Below, piece after piece: positions 41,938-49,391 of a stretch of DNA of 64,000 bases. The notes below the pieces were generated by a model. It was not told the DNA's origin, did no database searches, and saw nothing but the letters and a program-made list of their open reading frames with translations. The position numbers and the translations under genes were made by a program. Positions within the stretch are counted from its first letter, which is position 1. Each line of letters opens with the position of its first letter. This stretch comes from an uncultured Clostridia bacterium (GTDB taxonomy: Bacteria; Bacillota; Clostridia; Christensenellales; DTU072), in NCBI GenBank assembly GCA_934274515.1, contig CAKQTC010000002.1, forward strand, positions 116,767 to 180,766, written 5' to 3'.

Positions 41938-44900
41938 CTATTTTGCACCCCATACTACTTTACCGCCATTGTAATTCCAATCACTACGCCAACCGCTTGG
42001 TTTCGAAGTCGCTTTGCAGTAAATAGTAAGATTTTTGCAGCCGTAGAACGCATTTTCTCCGATACTCGTCACGCTGTCGGGGATGGTTATGCTCGTAAGT
42101 CCGCTACAGTCGCTGAACGCATACCGACCTATACTCGTTACGCTATTACCGATTGTCACACTCGTAAGTCCGCTACAGTTGTCGAACGCACTATTGCCGA
42201 TACTCGTCACGCTGTCGGGGATGGTTATGCTCGTAAGTCCGCTACAGTCTTGGAACGCCCAATTCCCTATACTCGTCACGCTGTCGGGAATGGTTATGCT
42301 CGTAAGTCCGCTGCAGCCGCTGAACGCATCATTGCCGATACTCGTCACACTGTCGGGAATGGTCACGCTCGTAAGTCCGCTACAGCCGCTGAACGCCTTA
42401 TAGCCGATACTTGTCACACTGTCGGGAATGGTTATGCTCGTAAGACCGCTACAGCCTTCGAACGCCCGATAGCCGATACTCGTCACGTTGTCGGGTATAA
42501 TAACTTTGGTGATTTTAGTGTTTTCATAGAATGCGTATTTATATATATCGGTAATTCCTTCGGGCAAAGTAAGTTCGGTTTCCGTACCCGTATATCCTAT
42601 AAGTATTTTATCTTCGCCGTCGGTATAAATAATATATCCGTTTTCGTCGGTGGATAATTTGTTTTGATTTTCATTGGTGTATATATTTTTAGCATAATAT
42701 CCGACATCGCCGTAGTCGGATCTTCCGACTCTTATATTTAGCGAAGACTTATTGTATACTTCGACAAGTTTATAGCAGCCGTCGAACGCATCATTGTCTA
42801 TACTCATCACGCCGTTACCGATTGTTATGCTCGTAAGTCCGCTACAGCCCCTAAACGCCCCATTGCCTATACTCGTCACGCTGTCGGGAATGGTCACGCT
42901 CGTAAGTCCGCTACAGTATTCGAACGCATAATCGCCGATACTCGTCACGCTGTCGGGGATGGTTATGCTCGTAAGTCCGCTACAGTCTTGGAACGCCCAA
43001 TTCCCTATACTCGTCACGCTGTCGGGAATGGTTATGCTCGTAAGACCGCTACAGCCTTCGAACGCCCGATAGCCGATACTCGTCACGTTGTCGGGTATAA
43101 TAACTTTGGTGATTTTAGTGTTTTCATAGAATGCGTATTTATATATATCGGTAATTCCTTCGGGCAAAGTAAGTTCGGTTTCCGTACCCGTATATCCTAT
43201 AAGTATTTTATCTTCGCCGTCGGTATAGATAATATATCCGTTTGCGTCGGTGGATAATTTACTTGTATATTCTTCGGTATATACCGCTTTAGCATAATAT
43301 CCGACATAGCCGTAGCCGGAACTTCCGACAGTTATATTTAGCGAAGACTTATTGTATACTTCTACAAGTTTATAGCAGCCGCCGAACGCACTCCAGTCTA
43401 TACTCGTCACGCTGTCGGGGATGGTTATGCTCGTAAGTCCGCTACAGCCGAGGAACGCAGAATTGCCGATACTCGTTACGCTGTCGGGGATGGTTATACT
43501 CGTAAGTCCGCTACGATGAGAGAACGCATGTTCGCCTATACTCGTCACATTATCGGGTATTATTAATTCTCCTTCTACTTTTTTGCCGTCTATATATAAG
43601 GTAAGAGAACTTGACATTATATTACGAAGTCCGCTTATTCCGCACCAACCTACTATATCGCCCGTGTAATATATGCTCGTAAGTCCTCTACAGTTGTAGA
43701 ACGCCTCATAGTCGATACTCGTTACGCTGTCGGGGATAGTTATGCTCGTAAGTCCGCTACAGTACCAGAACGAATAACCACCGATACTCGTCACACTGTC
43801 GGGGATGGTTACGCTTGTAAGACCGCTACAGCCGCCGAACGCAAAAATGCCGATACTCGTCACGCCGTTACCGATGGTTATGCTCGTAAGGCCGCTACAT
43901 TCGTAGAAGGCATAACTGCCGATACTCGTTACGCTGTCGGGAATTATTAATTCACCTTCTACTTTTTTGCCGTCTATATATAACGTACGAGAACTTGACA
44001 TTATATTACCAAGTCCGCTTATTCCGCACCAGCCTGCTATATCGCCCGTGTAATATATGCTCGTAAGTCCGGTGCAACCTTCGAACGCTTCGGAGCCGAT
44101 ACTTGTCACGCTGTCGGGGATGGTTATGCTTGTAAGTCCGCTACATTTGCTAAACGCAGAATCTCCGATACTCGTCACCCCGTTACCGATAGTAACACTC
44201 GTAAGTCCTCTACAGTTGTAGAACGCATACCAGCCGATACTCTTCACGCTGTCGGGGATGGTTATGCTTGTAAGTCCGCTACAGTACCTGAACGCCGCAT
44301 AGCCGATACTCGTCACACTGTCGGGAATGGTTATACTCGTAAGATTGGTGCAACCGCTGAACGCAAACTCGTCGATACTCGTCACGGGATGTTTGCCGTT
44401 TTTGCCATCGTCGTATTCTTCGGAAATTATTGCTATAGACCCGTTTCCCGAGCAACCTGTTACGACATACGTTTTTGAGTCACTGTTATATGAATATTTG
44501 AGTGTTAATTCTACGGCGTTACAACGCGTACATACACCGTTTTGTACGTCGTGGCCTAATGCAGAAATTTCCGTTATTTCCGTTTTTTCGTCGCAACGCG
44601 AGCAATGTTTCGATTTGCTACCTTTTAGCGTACAAGTAGGTTCTACGTCGGTAGTAAATACTGTTTCAAAATCGTGACCTAAGGCAGGTTTTGCGACATA
44701 TGTAGTGTGATCGCAACGTGAACACGTTACATACTCATTCCAACCTATTGCCGTGCAAGTAGGTTCTTGTGCATTGTGAAGTATCTCGTCGTGACCTAAC
44801 GCAGAAATTTCCGTTATTTCTGTTTTTTCTTCGCAACGCGAGCAGTGTTTCGATTTGCTACCTTTTAGCGTACAAGTAGGTTCTACGTCGGTAGTAAATA

Positions 44901-45576
44901 CTGTTTCAAAATCGTGGCCTAACGCAGGAATTGAAACGTAGGTAGTGTGATCACAACGTGAACACGTTACATACTCATTCCAACCTATTGCCGTGCAAGT
45001 AGGTTCTTGTGCATTGTGAAGTATCTCGTCGTGACCTAACGCGTCGATATCCGTCTGTGCGACAATAATTTCGTTACAAACAGAGCAATGTTTACCTTCG
45101 GTTTTACCTTTTTCGGTACAAGTAGCCGCTACGGCAGGGTCGATTACTTCGGTATGTCCGAGCGGTTCGATTTCCGTTATTTCCGTTTTTTCTGCGCAAC
45201 GCGAGCAGTGGTGAGATTTGCTACCTTTTAGAGTGCAAGTAGGTTCTACGTCGGTAGTAAATACTGTTTCAAAATCGTGGCCTAAAGCAGAAATTGTTTC
45301 TGTTTCGCTTTCGCCGCAGGGACAAGTGCGTTTTCTTGTGCCGTCGGTAAGGCAGGTTGCATTTGTGACGATTTTCCATTCGCCGTATGCGTGGACGTGT
45401 TCTGTCGGGGTATTCGGATTATTCGGCGCGTCGGGGGTAGGATTATCGGGTGTTGTGGTTTGTCCGGGGGTGGGATTATCATTGTCTTTATCGTCTATTT
45501 GTCCGCAAGCGGCGATAGATGTCGCAAGAGCGACAATGAAAAGAATAGACAAAAAAACTTTCAAAAAGCGTTTCAT
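41938..45576 (-). CDS. BspA-like leucine-rich-repeat surface lipoprotein with Cys-pair repeats
   Basis: This 1212-residue protein has a lipoprotein signal (about 1-24, lipobox SIAAC) and a Pro/Thr/Asn-rich linker (about 25-62). Then come about seven roughly 40-residue repeats, each with PTCT...CSRC and a final LGHD (about 62-345). The rest is a long array of 23-residue LRR_5/BspA-type repeats built on the ITIPDSVTSIGxxAFxxCSGLTS pattern, given here in part. BspA-like proteins sit on the cell surface and bind host or matrix proteins. Each Cys-pair repeat may hold a metal or disulfide. Part of the LRR array has a recent 600-bp duplication. AAGGAGAAA precedes the ATG. The leader upstream contains a structured RNA and terminator (45634-45790). 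Confidence 0.9.
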   Translation of the reverse strand: MKRFLKVFLSILFIVALATSIAACGQIDDKDNDNPTPGQTTTPDNPTPDAPNNPNTPTEHVHAYGEWKIVTNATCLTDGTRKRTCPCGESETETISALGHDFETVFTTDVEPTCTLKGSKSHHCSRCAEKTEITEIEPLGHTEVIDPAVAATCTEKGKTEGKHCSVCNEIIVAQTDIDALGHDEILHNAQEPTCTAIGWNEYVTCSRCDHTTYVSIPALGHDFETVFTTDVEPTCTLKGSKSKHCSRCEEKTEITEISALGHDEILHNAQEPTCTAIGWNEYVTCSRCDHTTYVAKPALGHDFETVFTTDVEPTCTLKGSKSKHCSRCDEKTEITEISALGHDVQNGVCTRCNAVELTLKYSYNSDSKTYVVTGCSGNGSIAIISEEYDDGKNGKHPVTSIDEFAFSGCTNLTSITIPDSVTSIGYAAFRYCSGLTSITIPDSVKSIGWYAFYNCRGLTSVTIGNGVTSIGDSAFSKCSGLTSITIPDSVTSIGSEAFEGCTGLTSIYYTGDIAGWCGISGLGNIMSSSRTLYIDGKKVEGELIIPDSVTSIGSYAFYECSGLTSITIGNGVTSIGIFAFGGCSGLTSVTIPDSVTSIGGYSFWYCSGLTSITIPDSVTSIDYEAFYNCRGLTSIYYTGDIVGWCGISGLRNIMSSSLTLYIDGKKVEGELIIPDNVTSIGEHAFSHRSGLTSITIPDSVTSIGNSAFLGCSGLTSITIPDSVTSIDWSAFGGCYKLVEVYNKSSLNITVGSSGYGYVGYYAKAVYTEEYTSKLSTDANGYIIYTDGEDKILIGYTGTETELTLPEGITDIYKYAFYENTKITKVIIPDNVTSIGYRAFEGCSGLTSITIPDSVTSIGNWAFQDCSGLTSITIPDSVTSIGDYAFEYCSGLTSVTIPDSVTSIGNGAFRGCSGLTSITIGNGVMSIDNDAFDGCYKLVEVYNKSSLNIRVGRSDYGDVGYYAKNIYTNENQNKLSTDENGYIIYTDGEDKILIGYTGTETELTLPEGITDIYKYAFYENTKITKVIIPDNVTSIGYRAFEGCSGLTSITIPDSVTSIGYKAFSGCSGLTSVTIPDSVTSIGNDAFSGCSGLTSITIPDSVTSIGNWAFQDCSGLTSITIPDSVTSIGNSAFDNCSGLTSVTIGNSVTSIGRYAFSDCSGLTSITIPDSVTSIGENAFYGCKNLTIYCKATSKPSGWRSDWNYNGGKVVWGAK
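42421..42660 (-). repeat. Intragenic direct repeat, copy A
   Basis: These 240 bp recur exactly 600 bp away at 43021-43260 with only two substitutions (about 42628 and 42644). They encode the module from the GYIIYTDGEDKILIGYTG segment to the following leucine-rich repeats. Confidence 0.95.
43021..43260 (-). repeat. Intragenic direct repeat, copy B
   Basis: Second copy of the 240-bp block at 42421-42660, with a 600-bp spacing and 238 of 240 identical bases by eye. Confidence 0.95.
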
Positions 45577-45633
45577 AAGATTTCTCCTTATTATTTTTTC
45601 GACGTTTGTCGTTTTTTACATATTTTTGGGTAC

Positions 45634-45666
45634 AAAAAAAAGTACCGCTTCGAACGAAACGGTACT
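45634..45666 (-). terminator. Intrinsic terminator of the leader RNA
   Basis: Minus strand: AGTACCG/CGGTACT, 7 bp, extendable by three more pairs, then eight T. The T-run is only on the minus strand. Confidence 0.85.
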
Positions 45667-45790
45667 GTAGAATGTGCCGTTCCGCTTGCTGCAATACAAA
45701 TTATGTACATATTCCAAAGTCTATGTAATGCGAAACAGGTACACCGCTACCGACGGGTGTACTTTGGAATATGTATTTGGTTTGTATTGC
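45634..45790 (-). ncRNA. Predicted structured leader or small RNA with intrinsic terminator
   Basis: On the minus strand a promoter at 45825-45797 would start RNA at about 45790. The RNA opens with a long hairpin. GCAATACAAA pairs with TTTGTATTGC (45790-45781 with 45700-45691). After a 5x5 internal loop, TACATATTCCAAAGT pairs with ACTTTGGAATATGTA (45775-45761 with 45720-45706), 15 bp without a mismatch. The apical part can form an inner hairpin ACACC/GGTGT and leaves about 20 nt unpaired. A terminator follows (45666-45634). The whole is about 157 nt. The BspA-like ATG lies 58 nt further on. It could be an attenuator of that gene or an independent small RNA. I see no match to a known riboswitch, T-box, SRP RNA or 6S RNA. 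Confidence 0.65.
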
Positions 45791-45796
45791 GATTTT

Positions 45797-45825
45797 ATCT
45801 TAACACACAGAGAAAAATTTTGCAA
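45797..45825 (-). promoter_or_regulatory. Promoter of the leader RNA/BspA-like gene
   Basis: On the minus strand, TTGCAA, a 17-bp spacer and TAAGAT. The predicted start falls at the first base of the long hairpin. Confidence 0.6.
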
Positions 45826-45893
45826 TAATTTTTCATAAAAAGAACGGTTTAGTTGCATTTTTGGACGTCTTATGTCCCGTAACGCTTTTGATT

Positions 45894-45951
45894 TTGCACT
45901 TCGGCTATCGCCCGGATGTTTCGACTACGCTCAAAATGACGGACGGCAGAG
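45894..45951 (+). repeat. Dispersed repeat, copy 2 (inverted relative to 37770)
   Basis: It contains GGATGTTTCGACTACGCTCA and ATGACGGACGG and is the inverted partner of 37770-37826, about 8.1 kb away. Confidence 0.75.
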
Positions 45952-45962
45952 CCGTTCCGTCG

Positions 45963-45978
45963 GCAACGTGACGTTGCA
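45963..45978. repeat. TGCAACGT/ACGTTGC palindrome (copy 3)
   Basis: GCAACGTGACGTTGCA, the exact reverse complement of 37822-37837. Confidence 0.7.
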
Positions 45979-46030
45979 TTCCGAAATCAAGCAAAGTAAG
46001 TCGCGGAAGGAAATGTTTTTCCCGTCGGTA

Positions 46031-46070
46031 TCGTCACCCTGAGCGACGTCGAAGGGTCTAGCGCAAGCGG
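46031..46070 (-). repeat. Dispersed repeat, diverged copy 3
   Basis: The segment CCTGAGCGACGTCGAAGGGT shares the core of the repeats at 37770 and 45894 (TTGAGCGTAGTCGAAACAT type). It has the same orientation as copy 1, so with copy 2 it forms a local inverted pair. Confidence 0.55.
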
Positions 46071-46127
46071 CAATGTAAAGAATACGGCGAAAAGACGTTT
46101 TAGTCGAGTCGATATTAATAATGTAAT

Positions 46128-46156
46128 TTGACTAAATACAATTTTAACATTATAAT
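46128..46156 (+). promoter_or_regulatory. Promoter of the ABC importer operon
   Basis: TTGACT, a 17-bp spacer and TATAAT. The -10 box ends 7 bp before the GTG start at 46163, so the mRNA may be leaderless. An imperfect inverted repeat (TAATAATGT near 46117 and ACATTATAAT near 46147) flanks and overlaps the promoter and could bind a metal-dependent repressor. Confidence 0.75.
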
Positions 46157-46162
46157 ATACTG

Positions 46163-47254
46163 GTGAGAAAGAAAGAGCAGATTCGGGGCGATACGATAGC
46201 GGAATATAAAAAAAGTTTGCTTAAAAAGAACGTTCTTTGCGTTTGTTTAGCCATAGTCACCGTTCTTTGTTTTGTGATGTGTTTGTCCGTCGGGTCGGGA
46301 AAACTTACGTTTATCGAAGTCGTGCGCGCGTTATTCGGGAAAGGGAGCGAAACCAACGTTCTTATTATGCGGAATATCCGTTTGCCGCGAGTTATCGCCG
46401 CGGTTGTAGCGGGGGGCGGACTTGCAATTTCCGGATGCGTTATGCAAAGTGTGTTACGCAATCCCGTTGCGTCGCCGTCTACGCTCGGTGTAGGCAACGC
46501 CGCTGTTTTCGGGGCAAATTTTGCTATCATCGTCGTTGGCGCAGGCGCGTTCCATTCCACTCACGGGAACTGGTTGACGATAGAAAACCCGTATCTTGTA
46601 TCTTTTTTTGCGTTTGTTTTTTCTTTGGTTTCCGTAGGCGTCATACTTGCGTTGACCCGTACAAAAAAATTCGGTTCTTCTTCCATTGTCCTTTCGGGGG
46701 TGGCTGTTGGCGCGATTTTTCAAGCAGGGACTACGCTCGTTCAATATTTTGCGTCGGACACCTACGTTGCGTCGGCGGTTTATTGGACGTTCGGCGATTT
46801 ATCGAGAGCGACTTATCGAGAAGACCTGATTATGGCGGTCGTAGTTGTCGTCGCGTCTATATTCTTTTTCATTAAAAGATGGGATTATTCCGCTATGGCA
46901 AACGGGAATTCGGTTGCTTCCGGGTTAGGGGTAAACACTTTGGCGACCACGATAATATCGTTGTTTTTGGCGTCGCTAGTCACCGCCGTATGCGTTGCAT
47001 TTTTAGGGATAATCGGCTTTATCGGACTAATCGCGCCGCAAATAATGCGCAAAATCATAGGCGACGATTTTAGATTTTTATTACCGTCGTCTTTTTTGTG
47101 CGGAGCGGTCGTTTTGCTTATCGCGGATACGCTCGGTAGGATAGCGATTGCGGGAACGACTTTGCCCGTAGGTGCGATAACGTCGCTTATCGGCGGTCCC
47201 GCGTTTTTATATTTACTTTTAAGGGAGAAAAACGGCTATGGAATTAAAGATTAA
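46163..47254 (+). CDS. FecCD/BtuC-type ABC importer permease
   Basis: This 363-residue protein has about ten membrane segments and the family markers RLPRVIAAVVAGGGLAISG (about 74-92), NPVASPSTLGVGNAA (about 99-113) and FLGIIGFIGLIAPQIMRKI (about 279-297). It forms the membrane channel of importers for iron-siderophore, haem or cobalamin. GTG at 46163 is the only start before the first membrane segment with a plausible context, although it lacks a Shine-Dalgarno. It overlaps the ATPase gene by 17 bp. Confidence 0.92.
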   Translation: MRKKEQIRGDTIAEYKKSLLKKNVLCVCLAIVTVLCFVMCLSVGSGKLTFIEVVRALFGKGSETNVLIMRNIRLPRVIAAVVAGGGLAISGCVMQSVLRNPVASPSTLGVGNAAVFGANFAIIVVGAGAFHSTHGNWLTIENPYLVSFFAFVFSLVSVGVILALTRTKKFGSSSIVLSGVAVGAIFQAGTTLVQYFASDTYVASAVYWTFGDLSRATYREDLIMAVVVVVASIFFFIKRWDYSAMANGNSVASGLGVNTLATTIISLFLASLVTAVCVAFLGIIGFIGLIAPQIMRKIIGDDFRFLLPSSFLCGAVVLLIADTLGRIAIAGTTLPVGAITSLIGGPAFLYLLLREKNGYGIKD

Positions 47255-47996
47255 TAACTTGTCGTTTTCTTACGAAAAAGGCAAAGAAGCGGTCAATAAC
47301 GCATTTTTGACCGCAACCGAAGGAAAAAGTTTGTTCATTCTCGGAGCAAACGGTGCAGGCAAAAGCACGTTGATAAAACTTGTTTGCGGCTTGTTAAAAC
47401 CCGAAAGCGGAACCATAGAATTTGACGGAAAAAATTTGCTGACAACAAAACCGAAAGAGCGTGCAAAACTGATAAGCACGGTGCCTCAGGAAGTCGGGTT
47501 TCCCGAAACGACAGTGTTTGACGCCGTACTTCTCGGAAGACGACCGTATATAAAAAGCGGAGCAAAAGAAACCGATTTAATCGCGGTACGCGACGCTCTG
47601 CGACTTCTCGATATGGAAGATTTTGCGTTAAAAAACGTAAAAAACCTATCGGGCGGAGAAAAGCAGAAAACCGCCGTTGCGCGAGCGATTGCGCAGTCCG
47701 CGCCGATTATGATTTTTGACGAATTGACGAGCAACCTTGACGTTAAAAATCAACACGAAACGCTCGTAATGTTAAAAAAAATCACGAAAGAAAAAAAAGT
47801 GATTTCCGTCACCATAGTACACGATATTAATCTTGCGCTTAATTTTGCCGACGAGATTTTATTGATGAAAAACGGAAAAACCATAAAGCAAATACCCGTT
47901 GAAAAAATAACCGAACAAGACATAAACGAAACGTTTGATATAAACGCAAAAATACTAAATCACGACGAAAAAAAATATATGGTCTTAGGAGAGTAA
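47238..47996 (+). CDS. ABC importer ATPase (FecE/BtuD type)
   Basis: This 252-residue ATPase has Walker A GANGAGKST (about 36-44), the signature LSGGEKQK (about 139-146) and Walker B APIMIFDELTSNLD (about 155-168). It energises the importer encoded by the genes on both sides. The start overlaps the permease gene and has AAGGGAGAAAAA upstream. It ends two bases before the binding-protein gene, so all three are one operon. Confidence 0.93.
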   Translation: MELKINNLSFSYEKGKEAVNNAFLTATEGKSLFILGANGAGKSTLIKLVCGLLKPESGTIEFDGKNLLTTKPKERAKLISTVPQEVGFPETTVFDAVLLGRRPYIKSGAKETDLIAVRDALRLLDMEDFALKNVKNLSGGEKQKTAVARAIAQSAPIMIFDELTSNLDVKNQHETLVMLKKITKEKKVISVTIVHDINLALNFADEILLMKNGKTIKQIPVEKITEQDINETFDINAKILNHDEKKYMVLGE

Positions 47997-47997
47997 T

Positions 47998-49149
47998 ATG
48001 AAAAAAATAAAAACTGTTTTATTTGCCGCAATAATTCTGTTCGTTATGATTTTTGCCGTTAGTTGCACGAATAACGACGTAAAGAAAGGAAAAACGGTAA
48101 TCGACCTTTTAGGCAGGGAAGTCGTCGTTCCCGATAAGATAGACAGGGTAGTTTGCGTCGGCGGAGGCGCGCTTAGATTGTATTCGTACGTCGGAGATAT
48201 GTCTAAACTTTGCGGCGTGGAAGACGTGGATAGAGATGGGACGGGCGTAGGAAAAACTTTATCGATACGTCCCTATAAAATGGTAAATAAGGACTTGTTT
48301 AACTCTCTTCCGTCCTGCGGAATCGGTGGACCGACGGGTAGCGCGGACGCTGAAAAAATTCTTGCCTGCAACCCCGACGTAATAATTTCATTATATACTT
48401 CCGACAAGTCTGCTATGGACGAGTTGCAAAATAAAACGGGCAAACCCGTAGTCGTGCTTAGTTACGGAACGGTGGAAGCATTTGACGAAAACGTAAAAAA
48501 ATCGATCTCGCTTTTAGGCGAAGTGCTTAATAAGCAAGATCGAGCGAAAGAAGTCGTCGACTATATTTGCGGTATACAAAAAGACTTGGGAGAAAGATTT
48601 TCGTCGGTAAAAAAAGAAGACAAACCTTCGGTATATTTAGGTTGCCAAAGCAATTACGGCACGCACGGAATAGAAAGTTCTACCGCTTCGTATTCGATTT
48701 TCGATGTATCGGGGATTAAAAATATTTTGGACGTAAACGGCTACAAGGGGTACCAAAAATCCGTAGATTCGGAGTCTTTACTCAAAATGAACCCCGAAAT
48801 TATCATTTTAGACGCAGGCGGACTCGGCATACTTAAAAGTCAGTTTAAGGACAAGGAAAAGGCCGAAGTCTACGCCAAGATTAAGGCGTTTCAAACGGGC
48901 GAAGTATATTTGCAAATGCCGTACAACGCATATTACACCAACCTTGAAACGGCGTACTGCAACGCCTACTTTGACGCATGGGTAGCGTATAGAGAACAAA
49001 TGAAAGATTTCGATTACGTTGCAAAAGCAAGGGAAATAATTAAATTCTTTTTAGGTGCGGATTGCTACGACGAAATAGCGGAAAAAATGTACGGCGGATT
49101 TCAAAAACTCGACTTGAAAAAAACGTTCGATTACTTCGGAGATAAATAA
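47998..49149 (+). CDS. ABC importer substrate-binding lipoprotein (FepB/BtuF-like)
   Basis: This 383-residue protein starts with a lipoprotein signal (lipobox AVSC, C23) and continues as a class III periplasmic-binding-type protein: VIDLLGREVVVPDKIDRVV (about 34-52), SADAEKILACNPDVIISL (about 117-134) and a long connecting helix. It should capture iron-siderophore, haem, cobalamin or another metal complex outside the membrane and hand it to the permease. The substrate cannot be decided from sequence; no riboswitch for cobalamin is present. The order permease-ATPase-binding protein is less common than binding protein first. Confidence 0.9.
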   Translation: MKKIKTVLFAAIILFVMIFAVSCTNNDVKKGKTVIDLLGREVVVPDKIDRVVCVGGGALRLYSYVGDMSKLCGVEDVDRDGTGVGKTLSIRPYKMVNKDLFNSLPSCGIGGPTGSADAEKILACNPDVIISLYTSDKSAMDELQNKTGKPVVVLSYGTVEAFDENVKKSISLLGEVLNKQDRAKEVVDYICGIQKDLGERFSSVKKEDKPSVYLGCQSNYGTHGIESSTASYSIFDVSGIKNILDVNGYKGYQKSVDSESLLKMNPEIIILDAGGLGILKSQFKDKEKAEVYAKIKAFQTGEVYLQMPYNAYYTNLETAYCNAYFDAWVAYREQMKDFDYVAKAREIIKFFLGADCYDEIAEKMYGGFQKLDLKKTFDYFGDK

Positions 49150-49150
49150 T

Positions 49151-49375
49151 GCCGTCGATAAAGGAATTATTCAACAAACTTGCGCCGAGGCGGAACGAGG
49201 CGGAACGGAAATATTAATCGACGCGCTGTTTTCGCTCCCAAAAAGAAAAGTAACGGCAATCGGCTTGTCCGACCAAATTACAGAAATCGGAAAACAAATT
49301 TTTGATTTTTTCGGCATTTTGATAATGGTCGATAACGACGAAGAATACTTGATTTTACCTAGAAATAATAAATAA
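49151..49375 (+). pseudogene. Possible gene remnant
   Basis: Between the binding protein and the MFS gene one frame is open for 74 codons. It encodes a protein-like sequence with EILIDALFSLPKRKVTAIGL and FGILIMVDNDEEYLILPRN, but it has no ATG, GTG or TTG start. An ATG at 49149 in another frame stops after 22 codons. A 10-bp tandem duplication (GAGGCGGAAC twice, near 49187) lies in it. I do not recognise the family. It could be a decayed gene, or a product made by frameshifting from the upstream gene. Confidence 0.35.
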
Positions 49376-49391
49376 AGAAGGCAATACAAAA

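Larger units (their letters stand above)
45577..46162. other. Large non-coding region upstream of two divergent operons
   Basis: No credible gene lies in these 586 bp. From left to right it contains the BspA-like leader with a terminator and a long hairpin (45634-45790), the promoter for that RNA (45797-45825), dispersed repeats (45894-46070), and the promoter of the ABC importer operon (46128-46156). Confidence 0.8.

Noticed and set aside
41917..42657. A 246-codon plus-strand frame with repeated units across the leucine-rich-repeat array
   Set aside because: It is the antisense shadow of the repeats in the BspA-like gene; the repetition in it comes from that gene.
42050..44400. CRISPR-like regularly spaced repeats
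   Set aside because: The period is 69 bp, the repeats and 'spacers' are both coding, and they translate into leucine-rich repeats. No cas genes are present.
45634..45790. T-box, SRP RNA or 6S RNA at the structured leader
   Set aside because: The T-box sequence, the SRP tetraloop/asymmetric loop and the 6S central bubble with paired ends are not seen.
46163..49149. Cobalamin riboswitch upstream of the importer
   Set aside because: The promoter directly abuts the first gene, leaving no room for a leader.
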